In this document: positions 46,585-58,649 of the stretch, piece after piece
How positions within the stretch are numbered: the first letter of the stretch is position 1
Layout of the letters: each line of letters opens with the position of its first letter
From: Sphagnum magellanicum
Taxonomy: Eukaryota > Streptophyta > Sphagnopsida > Sphagnales > Sphagnaceae
NCBI GenBank assembly: GCA_021904315.1
Contig: CM038923.1
Span: 4,340,001 to 4,404,000, forward strand
Length of the DNA stretch: 64,000 nucleotides
Direction: 5' to 3'
The notes under the pieces: model-generated
What the model saw: the letters and a program-made list of their open reading frames with translations, nothing else
Told to the model about the DNA's origin: nothing
The model's database searches: none
Translations under genes and position numbers: made by a program

Positions 46585-49089
46585 AAATTTTCATCATTTT
46601 TCTTTGAAGAGACCCAGAATTTTGTCATAATGTGTCAAGGAAGGTTTTAATACCCTCACCCCGCCTACCCCCCAAAATGCATTATAGGACTGCAGAGTAT
46701 ATACCATGCATTCCATTCGGCTCAAATCATTCCACCCAATGTATCATTACAAATGCCAGTTGTTTGCAACCCAGTGCATTGTTTTGTAAGAGGGCCATTG
46801 ACGATGAGTCCATGACTCTTCTTCTATGCCAGGCTTGCTATGGTTGTCACTCTTTTGTTTTGGGGCCCACATGGTCGAAGGAACATCAGTATTTTATTAT
46901 TGGGTGAAATAGAGGTCATGAATCGGGCCCAATTTGGTACCAGTCCAGTTCCGTCAAGCCTACAGCTTACAAACATGTTCTAAACATGTCCTACTGAATA
47001 ACTCCCAACTGGGTGATACTAAACAAGCTTTGCTCATAGCATAATGCTATGACTCTGCCCTTTATGGCAGCAGGTTCAAACATCCAAAATAAAAGCTTCG
47101 GTGTCAAACTTCTCATCTAGATGCATGCATGCATGCATGCACTTCTATAGGACATGCCCATCCATCATGCCTTGAGTGAACCGGCACTTATTCTGGTACC
47201 ACGATCAAAATCCCAAATTTGTTTAGGTTGCTTCTAACCATGGTGAATCTCTTGACCTCAGACTAAATCAGGGTCTCTGAGTTCAAATTTAAAACATTTC
47301 CTAAGTGAAATATGGCCACTAAAAGGCCTCAATCAAGAAGGTGAAAACGGTACCAGTGTAGTTGCTGCTGGTTCACCCTGGCCATCCATCATTTGCACAC
47401 ATAGTATGTACTCTTCAGATCTCTCACTCACACATAGTGTCTTCCTGAGTGGCAGAGCCAGCAAATGCAACAGGTTTGTTATCATAATGGATCCAGCTTC
47501 ATCATCAGGATAATTACTGAAGGTGTGCTTGCAATATGTTTTCCATGTGAAGAAGAATGCATGCATAACATTTCTTAACCCAACCAGTCACACACAAAAT
47601 CTGGGTGGTAATGCAAACTAAACATTTGCTAGTTCGTAAGTTCAAAGTTCATAGTTCATACCAGTGTTTTGTGGCTATATATATAGTGTGATAACATAAC
47701 ACCCCTGCATTTCGAGCAGGTACATCCAGGTGAAAAATATACCCACACAATTCTAGTTCCTACAGCCTTTATGCAAGACCTTCGTTGGGCCTCCTGCCAA
47801 GGTTATGCCCCTTTTCAGATATGCCCCAATATTGCTGTAAGTCGATGTTTTTTTTGTTTGGCGCAAATTTTTCATCTGAGGCCACAAAGTTTTTTGGAAA
47901 CTTTCTTCTTATTATTTTAACGTGAAAAATTCAAAAGAGATTGCTAAAATTTTGGAAAATTTTACCAAACTTTTGAAACCACAAAATTGAAAAAGAAAAA
48001 ACCATGTTAACATTCATAAGTATATGATGATATGTGTTTGTGTTTTTCTCCCAAAAAAAATAAAATGTTGTGAAAGTGTCTTCATTTGCTTGAAAATACA
48101 CATTTTAAATTGAAAAAAACACCATTTTCCAAGTTTTTTATGTCAAAGAGTTTAATGTTCATGATCACTTAAAGACTCAAGTAATAAGAAACTTGATATG
48201 GTTTTAACAAACTACAATATTCTTGTTCCTTGGTGTAAAACCAACAAACTAGGACATGTTATAATCTTTTGGTTACCAACTTCAATACAACCCAACAATA
48301 TAAAAGGAGAACATTCTCTTGGGCTTTGAAGAATAGAAAGATTTCCCACAAGCACTTGGTTCTTGAATGTTTTCATTAAACAACTTAACACACTATTTAA
48401 TCATTTTCTCTCTTTCAATGAAACCTTGTCAAACTTAATCATAGGAAAGTCATCCACTTGGAAGGGGAATGGAATCCCAAAAAAAAGGGGGGGAGCGGGG
48501 GTGAAAGCATGGTAAAGTATGCCAAAAAAAATATCCACCATGTAGCCACATTCACAATTATGACATAAATATGAAAAACTTATTTTTATTTATTTATAAC
48601 TTTCATTATGAAGCAATGGTGCATTCCATTGAGTTTATGGTTAGCTACACATAAAGTATGAAAATTTTAGTATAAGAAAATGGATGAAACGTATGTTCTA
48701 AATTGACTAATTTTCAAATTTCAAACATATTTTTATATGAAAACTTTAGTAAATTATGATTATAATATGAAGAAATTTAAAACGCATTGATACATATTAA
48801 TGTTTCATCCATTTGAAAGTATAAAAACTTCAATTATAATTGTACTTTCTTCATAGTTTCATATCATTGCTCAAAAGTGGGACATGTATTTTCATGTCCT
48901 TGTATTTCTAAAAATGTATTTAAATGTGTATTAAAACATGCAATCTTTTAATATTATTCATTGAAGTTTAAAAAATTCCTCTTATTGATCATTAAAATAA
49001 AAATGTTCATGAGTTTAATGTATTAAAATTTAATTTATGGATATTTTCCGCAAAAAAATCAAGTATCCTTCTTTGGCATATTTTACCAT

Positions 49090-49500
49090 GCTTTCTCGCA
49101 AGACTAATGTCCAACAAAGAGACTGGTCCATGTCAAACTTAATAACATGAAAAGCATCCATTTGAAAGGGGAAAGGGAGGAACCAAAAAAATAAAATACA
49201 AAACAAATGTAGAACCAAAAGACATCATCTTGCCAAACTTAATATCATGAAAACCATTCACTTGGAAGGTGAAAGGGAGGAACAAAAAAAAGGACCAATG
49301 TCCAACCAAGAAACATCACCTTGCCAAACTTATTAACAAGAAAATAATCCGCTTAGAAGGAGAAAGGGAAGGGGGAAGAAACAAATCCAATGTCTAATAA
49401 AGAGACATCACTTTGCAAAACTTAATAACAAGAAAATCATCCACTTGGAAGGGAAAAGAGAGGGAAAAATAAAAGGACCAATGTCCAACAAAGAAACATC
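49090..49500. repeat. ~90-110-bp tandem repeat, about four units
   Basis: Each unit holds CTTGCCAAACTTAATAACA, then CATCCACTTGGAAGGGGAAAGG, then CCAATGTCCAACAAAGAGAC. Units begin near 49110, 49222, 49309 and 49402; a diverged outlier lies at 48425-48480. The array has no consistent open frame. Confidence 0.8.
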
Positions 49501-51917
49501 ATCTATAAACCCAAAAGCACAAACAAGGCCACACAAGAAAACCTAAGCCCTAAACCTTTTATTGATTGTATTGATCACATGAAACAAATTTGACAAAGAG
49601 ATCAACAAGAAACTTGAAAATGGCACCCAATTAGAAGAGGTTTCTTCGACAACAACCATTCACCCCAAGATAGATGTGGCATGAATGTTTAAAACTATTG
49701 ACACCTTTTACTATAAGAAAGAACATGAAACCAAAGGAAAAAGGCCTTCACAACCTTTAATTGACCACATCACGTTCACACAATGATGAAGAAAGTCATT
49801 GGCCTATTGATGTAGGCACCCAAATACATTTATGGTTAAAAGGATATACACATCCCCAAGGTGTCAATTGTGATATATTTCATCTTTCACTTGGGCTGTA
49901 ATTGTTGTAACCACCTTCTAAAAAATGGTTATTCATGAAATTATATCCATTCAAGTGGGGTTGGCAATGACAACATTAGCTAGAACATGAACATCATTCA
50001 AGGTGAACAAAATATCCATACACCAACACAAAGACTAGAGGAAGGGTGATGGGAGGACATGTGTTTACTTGCACAAAACATGAAACCAAACATCCCTAGC
50101 ATTGGATGCAAAAACATCTTGAACAACCTTGTGGGTTGTAATACATTCTCCTTGTGGAAACATTAGAGAAAATGATCCCCATCAAGTTAATAAGCTAACC
50201 CCAGATGCAATAGGCTAGGTGATGAGTTGAAGGATGAGAAAACCCAACCTAGTACACAATGAAAAAGAAAAGATGTTTGAAAGCATATGAAATGATGAAA
50301 TGATTGGGTGAACAAAAAATTATGCACTTGAATTTGAACTAATCCAATATTTTATGCATGTGTGATGAGAATTGGAGGACATGTTAAAAATGATGCTAAA
50401 AATGAATGTTCATGTAAACTTTTTGAAATGTTCCTTTTAAGGCAATCTACTTCTCTTTTTTAAATTTGTTCAAATGGAAGGATGCATGCTTGTGCTACTA
50501 GAAGACAATGGTCACATGCAAACATCAAATGGGCATGGAATAAAAACAAACCTAAATTGTTGGCCATTATAATCTAACCTACCATAAAAATGAGTGATGA
50601 TCTTGCAAAATTTTGGAGGCACATCATCCTTTAAGGCATGTCAAAAACAAAAAGAAAAAAGAAAAGAAAAGAAAGACAAAAACAATAGAAAGGGAGCCAA
50701 ATGGACCGGCCAAAACCTTGATGCCAATTGAACATGTACATAATCTTGTAAGAGGGGATAAACTAGAACGCAAACTAGAAGGAGACCAAGCTATGCAAGT
50801 GTGGAGTTGCATTGTTAAATTCACCAAAACCAACTAAAAGACAAAATGGTCAAAGGCTTGAAAAAAAATGAAAATGGGGTTAATGATGAGAGTGTTGTTC
50901 ACCACAGAAGGGAACAAGCAAGAGGGAAAAAAGTTTATTGAGTTGTATAAGGCATGAATATAAGCAAGGACCAAAAAGATCCAACTAATGTTCTTAAAAT
51001 TCGTGTCAATGGAAAAATGGATAAAGGTAATGCCTTCTAAAGGGGAGTTATGACATAAATAAGGAGGAGTTTCTCTTTTCAACAATTTATTTCTTGACAA
51101 GTAAAATGATATTTCATTGTACACATTCAAGTTTTGATGCGGGAATTCACAAAATATTTGAAAGCAATTGTATTCAACCATTCAATGCTTTTGTTTGGAT
51201 GTAGTTAAATCAATATTGTTTGGTGTAAAAAAACTAACGTTTTGATTAAGTTTTTTTATAAAAAAAATTCAACTTTTTGATACCAAAAAATTCCAAACAA
51301 ATAGCAAAATTAGTTCAATTTTACACTATAAAAATACATTTCTGAAAAACTTTCTCAATTCTATTGTTGAAGATATGACAAAATTTGTCAAAAAAGGACC
51401 ACTGCAAGTTCTAATCATCCCAAACACTTGGCCATCAATTTGTTGTGGTGTAATTCAAGTTCATAATTTATGAATTTTGGTAAGCAAATAATATTCCCTT
51501 TAATTTGTTCCATTCCATGTCTTGCTTTGACAAGAATATTGTAGGTGTAATATGGTTGAACATGTTTAATTGAAAATATTTGAGGTCCAAAGATTGGTCA
51601 ATTGTCTACCAAGGTAATCAAATAATATATTAGCCATATTTGTTTCTTGTATTAATTAATTGCCTAGTGCACCCAAAGTTTGTTTTGGGGGGTGGGAGGT
51701 TGAAGGAGCCACTTTGATCTGCCCATTATTATTATTTTTTGAAACATTGGGCACTCCCTAAAATTGGGCACATTTTGCCCACCTTTATAATTTATATATG
51801 AAAGTTCAACATGGAATAGAAGTGTGGTGCTACAATGACCATTTTCAGTGATCTTCAAAAATTTCCCAACCTACCCAACCCTATCAAACATTTAACTATT
51901 AGTTCACTCAAGATAAT
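49501..51917. other. AT-rich spacer without a recognisable gene
   Basis: An A/G-rich patch lies at 50640-50690. Frames up to 115 codons (50834-51181, minus) have no recognised domain. No transposon ends are identified apart from the element that starts at 51921. Confidence 0.5.
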
Positions 51918-51920
51918 TAA

Positions 51921-52653
51921 GTGTCACTTTAAACAAGGGTCCAAGGAGCAGGGTCCAATGAAATCAAGCATTCCTATTGATCAAGAGCTTTAAATTGGTC
52001 CCAAGGCTTTCAGACAAGGGTCCAGGACCAAAACAAATCAAATTGTGATTTAGTTTACATGACATCATTTTGTAGGGAAAACCAATTGGTCCAGACAAAA
52101 AAAAACAGCTTAAAAGAGAGCTCATTCATGGTTTGGAGAACCAAAAAGCAAGATGGGATCCAAGGTTGCTCAATTTTTTATTTTTTATTTTGGTCTTTTT
52201 CACTATTTTGTTTTATCGTTGTTGCTTACATTTTGTGAAAATGGAAGATGCATCTTTTGATTGAGGACATTGTTGAGAGCACACCAGCTCTCCCATTTTT
52301 TGATCAATTCTAGAGTTAACATGACTGGTTTTGTGAATCCTTACAAGGTGGTTGCTAAAAGGAGAGCATTTTCAACCTTTCCAAATGCACAAAATGGAAG
52401 TGAAAATAAATTATTAAAAAATAACTTTAAAAAAAAGAAATCAAAATCGAAGGTTAACCTAATCCTCTCAATTGTCAATCACACATTTTTGATATTGGAC
52501 CCTCGAATTGGACCCCAAAGCCTTTAGACACACTCATTGTACCTCCAAAAATAATGTTTCTTTTGATATGAAGAAAGGTCCAATTGAAGGTTCAAATTTG
52601 CTTCAAATTAGTCCCTGGGCTTTAGGTACCTGGACCCGCGTCTAAAGTGACCC
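51921..52653. mobile_element. Tourist/Harbinger-like MITE, 733 bp, TAA duplication
   Basis: The left end GTGTCACTTTAAACAAGGGT and the right end, reversed, GGGTCACTTTAGACGCGGGT form about 25-bp imperfect terminal inverted repeats. TAA flanks both ends (51918-51920 and 52654-52656), the 3-bp duplication of PIF/Harbinger elements. The subterminal regions repeat GGGTCCA and GGTCCAA in both orientations. An 88-codon frame inside is Lys/Asn-rich and not a transposase. Confidence 0.75.
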
Positions 52654-55167
52654 TAAGAAAAATAAAATCGAGACCAGCAATATCAGTGACCATAACATTT
52701 TCTCTTCACACCTACACACAAATACTATTCAACACCCTCTGCATATTAATAAACATGCACTCATGAAAATTAGAGTCACCATTCTGTGCCTGGGCTAATA
52801 CCCTGCCTATCATTCTACTTATCATTCAGAGTGTTAGTACCATTTGAAAAATCTAAAAATGTGTCAGATCCAATGGTTTGGTGCTTCACCTACACAAATC
52901 TAACAAGAACTAAGTCATTACAGAAAATATAATCAGAAAAACAACACCCCGGGTGCATCCATCCCTTTATTGTCAAGAACTAGTAGCCTCAAGGGTGTTC
53001 AGTTGTCGTTGTTAGAAGGTCACCCCGGAATGGCTTACCTAGTTTAATCATTTTCATTAGTATCTCACCATCTCTTTGGTTGGGATGGTGAACTTTGTCA
53101 AGTATTTATTAGTGTTTTTAATGGGTTTGTGAGCATGTTTTGATGTGTGAGACTTTGTTAATTTGGATATTGTTGTCTGTCGATCTTGTAGTGCATGACA
53201 ACTTAAAACCGTAGACAACTCAATTGTAATGCCCAAGGGAGAACCATTATCAACCTATATTTCAACCATAATTCTCCCAAATATTGGGTGTGGTAAAGAG
53301 AACCATGATTTAAGTATCTTTTCTTTTGTCATCGAGAATCCATCTATAGGAACTAGATGGAACAAAATATCAGCTTTCCCTTGTTACAAGCTTCTCAGCC
53401 CATGCAGCAGCCATGTCACCAACCTGAAGAAAGACTAGGTAACTATAAACATGAGGATGTTCAAGTGCATTGACCATAACTATCCCCTGAAAAGATGGGA
53501 AATGCTTTACATTCACAAAATTCACCAAATTAAACTCATTATAGTTGCTAACTATGAGTGGGGAATCATTAAATTAAAAATTGGAAAGGACGAAACCCAT
53601 TCCAAGCTTAATTTCTACCAAGGAAAAGGAGAGAGGGAAATTTCTTTTCTCCTGCAAAACAGTTGTTGAAATGGGAGAAGGAAGTTGGAACTGTGAAGAT
53701 CCTAAGATAATATGAAAGTGCCTGCCTGTGTATCATTAGAAAAGAGCCAAGCCCAAGTCACTGCACCAAATTACCTGCCTAAATTTAAGACACCCAATCT
53801 CATTTGAAAAAGGCAGACCCAGGCTAATAGCCAATGCCCTAGATTTCAGCCTTTTGCAAATAAAGAGAGGAATGAGGCCTTTTTGTAGTCAAATTTGGTC
53901 ACCACGTCTTTGAAGTTTGAATGGAACATAATAAGTCTGCTTTCCACACTTTTAGCCATCCCTTGGTCATTCAAAAAGACTAAGATGATAACTTTTCATG
54001 GCTTTAGCTTTCCATTTGTGCAAATATTGCAATATTGGAAACTTGAGAGAGAAAAAAGGTCTGGAGGGCTGAGGCATGCACAGCAGGGTTTTTTTTAATT
54101 TAATTTTGTCATATAAAATTTGGAATTTTTTTCCCATGAAATTAGAAATTTTCTTTGAAATTACTTTTCTCCAAACTTTTGTCCCCAAAAAAAAAAATGT
54201 CTGGAGGAAAAAAAAACCACTGATGCATAGTAGTAGTAATTGCTTTGTTTTCAGAATCTCATGTCAAACATGAGGCTTGCAAATGAGTGTATTATTTTCA
54301 GTGGAGAAGAACCGCAGCAATTTTTGTGAAGGCAAACTTTTGCTGCCATGTCCCTTCAGACTTCAATAATGGTGGGACGAGACAAGGAGGCCTTCAGTAT
54401 TGAAAAGCGCCAAATGTCTAGAAGAATTTTTGAGTGTCCTAACATGGTGTTATAATGTGACAAAGCCCAGCCCGCTTGAATGCTTTGTCTGTTTTAGACA
54501 AGTCTGTGGTGGGAGGCCTGTTGAGGCCCAAGCTACGCTAGTGTTTGTTACATGGTGGGATTTTTGGTCTCCTGAGGACATCAAAAGAAAACAAAAAAAA
54601 TTCTGCAGCATCTTTGCATTGGTGTATTTCAACCCTGCACCCCACACCCCGCCCCACCCTACCCTCCCCTCTATGGGCACCTTATACATTCGGTGCTGGT
54701 CCCATTCTGGTAATGCCCTTTTGGGACGGTTACCTTGCACTTATTTTCAGGGCTTTGTCCCGGATTTTCTAAGATTTTTTTAATGAAAAACTTGGCACAT
54801 TGGTACCTATTTTACTAGGAAGTCCAAAATCCAGAATAGTCTTGCATTGGGCCAAAAAATGGATAAGTGCATTCCTTCTCGTTTGATAAATAGCTAAGCA
54901 ACGCATCCTAAGTTATGTTTTCTGTTTTCCCCCAGTTTGAAAAGCCCATTATGAGCCCATTTTTAATAGAATTACTATGTATTCGGTGAAGCTGAAAGGG
55001 GTTGGTCAAATTGGAGAATGTTTTTTTTCTCTTGTGATTTCTTTCTTGCCCTTTGTTTTGTGCCACCCCCAACAAATTGGAGAAAGAAAGTGTAGGGTAC
55101 AGTCCTCAGAGGCATCCTCTGACTGACAGACAGACTTGTGTTGGGTGTGTGTGTGTGTGTTTTATTT

Positions 55168-55211
55168 TTTCCCATGATACCTGGAAGCTATCGGCCGGGT
55201 ATCATGGGAAA
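55168..55211. repeat. Strong 44-bp inverted repeat
   Basis: TTTCCCATGATACC at 55168-55181 pairs perfectly with GGTATCATGGGAAA at 55198-55211. A further GG/CC pair extends the stem inwards, leaving a ~10-base loop. It follows a (GT)n tract and a T run. It is too short for a plant microRNA precursor; a small MITE remnant or a cruciform-forming site is possible. Confidence 0.75.
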
Positions 55212-56775
55212 CAAACAAAAGCATGTGTTTCAAAAAATGAAATGCTAGCACAAGTAGGCATTATTTTGTTAAAATACCACATAAAACTTGTAAAACTTGG
55301 TGGGATGGGTGACAAATGGGACGGATGACAAATTACAAATTTGACCAAACGAAAAAGAAGGAACCTCTTTGTAATCAATCTCAAAAGAGTGTAGCTATAC
55401 AAACCAAGAAATGAATGAATCTTAAAGGAAGGAAAATGGAATTGCAACAAATTCATTCCACCAGTCTCCATCTCCGAGATTGTGCAGATCCCCTCCCCCA
55501 CCACCCTTCCTTCATTCATTCATTCATCCCTCCCTCCCTCCCTCCTCTTTGGTCCAGAGTGTCCACCCACCCCTATAATAAGAATCCCCCCCCCCACCCC
55601 CCCCCCCCCCCAAAAGCCTGCCAAACAATGCACCCCAAGAGAAGAGACAAAAACAACAACAAAAGCAATAATTTGAACAATTATTTTGACGGTGTCACTT
55701 CTGGATCCCTACAACCATATGTCCATACCCCCAATCCAATCCCATGTATTGTATGACCTTATACTTGGCAAACTAAGTGTCCCCAATCTTCATTACTATT
55801 ATTTTTGGCTTTGCCAATGAACCCCTCCCCCGCCTCCCCCGGTCCCCCATGCATCCCAAGCGAATGCACCCATTAGGTACCTAGTTCCCCACTTTGTAGT
55901 CCCATCCCACTAGTAACTACCGAAGTACTTTGCAGTCTTATATCGTACATGTGTTCAGTGTTGGCATGTGTTGGTTGGGTTATTTAGGCCACTTTTTCAG
56001 ACCCCTTTGTTGTCATTAGAGACTGAAGGTGGTGGTGGTGGCACTGTACCTATTTGTGCCTATTTTTGGGGGTGGGGGGAGGAGGAAAAAAAAAGAAATA
56101 GCAAAATTCACTTTAAGGCAAATTGTGTGGCAAATAAAACAACTCCCAAACTGTGCTGAATGAATTCCATCCAAAAATCAACTCTTCCTTTCTTTTCAGG
56201 GTATTAGGATCCTTGTTGGATCACATTAAAGATCATCCTTATTTGAAGATTTTGAGGTATTAAACCCACCATTTAAAAAGGAGTTTACTCAATATTAGGA
56301 AACCTATAATTTTTTTAGAATTTTTAATAACGAATTAAAAATAAGTTCAACTATTCAACTTCACCTTGGGTTGACTTTTCAATTTCTTTTCTTTAGGAAA
56401 AAAATATGTGTAAAAAAAAAATAGAAAATCTGATTTACTCAGAATGCTTATTCTGATGATTCTAAGTGCCTCTACCTTTGTAAACCTCCACAACAAAAGT
56501 TTTTCTATCATCTTTAACCCACCCCCTACTGACTCTATAGCACAAAAACAAAAGCGTCATCCCCAAAAATGTTTGAAAAAAAGAGTTTCTTACTTTCCCA
56601 AAATAAATCCACCTGACCCAACTTCCCGCATCTCCCCATTCCACTCTTCCTTCTTTTTTTTTGGGTTTTGTTTTGTTTTGATTTCCTATATTATTTCGGT
56701 GGGGTAAGAAGAGTTTCCCTTCCAATTTTCTCATATGATATTTTTAAGGCAAATTTCCACTGAAGTTATTATTAC

Positions 56776-56864
56776 TTACCTACCTAGCATTTTAAAAAAA
56801 TTGGGGAAGGGAGAGCTGACAATCCCTCCCCCCCCCCCTAAAAAGGTACGTACTAGGTAGGTAA
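56776..56864. repeat. 12-bp inverted repeat of CCTA/TAGG boxes
   Basis: TTACCTACCTAG at 56776-56787 is mirrored by CTAGGTAGGTAA at 56853-56864, perfectly. They flank a purine-rich and then C-rich stretch, about 1.8 kb before the CSLC start codon. Confidence 0.75.
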
Positions 56865-56949
56865 ATTTTTATTTTCTTTTTCGCAATTTGTGAGTTAATT
56901 TCATTAGGTATTACCTAGCAGTTCACTTTTTGGCAGAGCTGCCAAATGG

Positions 56950-57658
56950 GGACCCCACATGACCACCCCCACACACACACACACACACAACCCCCCCCCC
57001 CCGAACCCGCGTCCTCTTTGGAAGTTTGAAGGCATTAACTTACAATGCATAATACAAAGCTCGCACACTCAAAGAGACGCAACGCGCGCGTTTGCGCACA
57101 CACGAACAAACAAAGCAAGCAGCAGCAGCAGCTCCTCCTCCGCACCAACGCATGCGTGCGCGTGCGTGCGCAGACAGAGTGATGCACAATAAGAGATCCC
57201 CAGATGCGTTGCTGTTGTTGTTCTTGTGTGTGTCTGTACATCGATCGATGCACACACCGTACTGAAGAGTAGTAGCAGTAGCAGTATTGCTAATATTGTT
57301 TGTTGCTTTGTTTGTTCTGTGAGACGCACAGACACAGACATATAGAGAGAGTGTGTGTTTCTTTTTTCTTTTTCTGGGGGGAAGTTTGTTGCTCATCAGT
57401 CGTCGTCGGCGCTTAGCAGCAGCAGCAGAGAGTGCGTGTCGGGGCAGTGAGCGAGTGTTGGTGGTGGTGCAGGTGGCGTTTCTTGGGTTGGGTGTGGAGG
57501 GAGGGGCAGGCAGGCAGGCAGGCAGGCAGGCAACAACATTGGTTGTAGAACGAACGAACGAACGAACGCGCTCGGTTCTCTTCGTCTTTATACGTATGTT
57601 TGTGTCGTCGCAGTGCGTTTCAGTCCAGAGATAAATACAGTTTTGGTGGACACGAGAG
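56950..57658 (+). promoter_or_regulatory. CpG-rich promoter and 5' leader region of CSLC
   Basis: Base composition changes sharply. After (CA)n and a C run (56968-57002) come alternating CG/TG stretches (57072-57105, 57146-57178), AGC repeats (57117-57132, 57415-57430), a (GGCA)n tract at about 57507-57532 and a (GAAC)n tract at about 57549-57568. The first transcribed exon probably ends at 57658, just before GTGAGT. No single TATA box is convincing; TATAGAGAGAG near 57341 is a candidate. Frames across this region on either strand (up to 243 codons on minus) are low-complexity and not genes. Confidence 0.6.
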
Positions 57659-57943
57659 GTGAGTTTCTCTGATTGTTTATTTATGTGCGTGTGGTGTGTT
57701 GTGTTTGTTGCGTAGGGTTTTTTTTTTGGAAAAGAGCTTGGACATAGCTTGCTGCATTTTTGGATCTGCAAGAAAACTCCGGGCCGGGCATCTTGATTTT
57801 CTGGTTAGGTTGGTCTGGAGCTTTCATCTTATGTTTTTTTTTCTTTTTTTGGGTTTTGGGTTTTGTGGAGAGAGAGTGGTTTTTTCCAGCTTCTTTTGCA
57901 TTTCCTTTTTGTTCTTCTTTTCATTTGGGTTTCCTTTCTGCAG
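57659..57943 (+). other. Probable 5' leader intron of CSLC
   Basis: The donor GAG|GTGAGT at 57659 and the acceptor TTTCTGCAG ending at 57943 are both strong, with a long T-rich tract between them. The intron would be 285 bp. A second leader intron may start at 58286 (AAG|GTGAGA), with acceptors near 58551 or 58618. This is inferred from splice motifs only. Confidence 0.5.
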
Positions 57944-58024
57944 TGTCCATTTTCTGGTGCCGGAGAGCCAACATTTGGTTTGGATTCTTGGCGAACATTC
58001 TGCGACCCAGAGGGAGATTGCGAG

Positions 58025-58078
58025 ATGAATCTTGAAGGAAGGGGAATGGAGGCAATGATGGCAACCTCTTCTTCTTGA
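58025..58078 (+). CDS. Upstream ORF (17 codons) in the CSLC leader
   Basis: If the leader intron model is right, this is an early AUG of the mature transcript. It opens at ATG 58025 in a GAG-ATG-A context and encodes 17 residues beginning M-N-L-E-G-R-G and ending in T-S-S-S before TGA at 58076. It contains further in-frame ATGs. Such upstream ORFs often lower translation of the main frame; that it does so here is inference. The product has no recognised domain. Confidence 0.35.
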   Translation: MNLEGRGMEAMMATSSS

Positions 58079-58649
58079 TGTAGTTCGCACTACTCTCTTG
58101 CTTGCTGCCTTACCTCAAATCACAGAGGTGGTGGAGATTTTAGAGGGGCTGGAGCCTAGAAGCCAACCAAGGAGAGGCTCCCTCCCTGCCTGGGCCGGGT
58201 GGTGCGGTGGCTGCTTGCCAATTTGAATGGGAGCACAGCCTTACCCAGATGGCAATATGCAGGTTTACTACTGTCAAGCACTAAGGTGAGAGAAAAAGAG
58301 AAAGAAAAAGGTATCTCTACAGTCTTGAGAGTACCTACAGGCAGGCAAATGATACCACTGCTGCATGTAAGAAGGAGCTGTTTTACAGTCGAGAAAGGCT
58401 TGTGAAGGCTCTGTTTTCTTCTTTTTTTTCCTATGGCAGAGCTCAAAGCATTATTGTCGCAACATTGTAGGAGCCAGAACAGATTCACAGTTCTGGAAAC
58501 AGACCATACCCTAGTTTCTTGAAATGCTTCTCTTATCACATTGAGATGCAGTACTACTAGAACACACAGTATTGCATTTGCCATCTTGATAGCAGGAGGA
58601 CTATTACTTTAGTGCCAGTTTTTGGGGGCATCAGCAGAGTCTTTGGAAG

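Larger units (their letters stand above)
40881..48430. other. Mixed spacer with dispersed short repeats, no supported gene
   Basis: This is moderately AT-rich DNA with more balanced patches. A phrase close to GGTGCTGGTTCACTCTGGC recurs in both orientations near 41253, 41911, 44261, 47173 and 47350. CCCTGATAGAACAC is repeated at about 41432 and 41491. A G run lies at 45256-45269 and (ATGC)n at about 47121-47140. Frames of 60-108 codons on both strands have no recognisable domain. On the minus strand, 41060-40930 reads like a spliced leader (…GAAG|GTAAGC), but nothing confirms it. Confidence 0.5.
52657..56949. other. Spacer upstream of CSLC, no supported gene
   Basis: Frames up to 127 codons (54400-54783) overlap frames on the other strand and have no domain. 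Microsatellites include (GT)n near 55144-55160, (CATT)n and (CCCT)n at 55505-55545, and C runs at 55588-55612 and 56828-56838. A strong hairpin lies at 55168-55211. Distal control elements of CSLC could lie here, but none is recognisable. Confidence 0.5.

Noticed and set aside
47040-47300. tRNA-derived SINE suggested by GGTTCAAAC and GAGTTCAAAT phrases
   Set aside because: No box A at the proper distance and no tRNA cloverleaf could be drawn.
54400-54783. 127-codon frame
   Set aside because: No domain, overlapped by a 96-codon frame on the other strand, and Pro/Thr-rich because of C-rich simple sequence.
57040-57771. 243-codon minus-strand frame opposite the CSLC leader
   Set aside because: Its length comes from CG-rich, stop-poor simple repeats; the product is low-complexity (Thr/Ala/Arg runs) with no domain.
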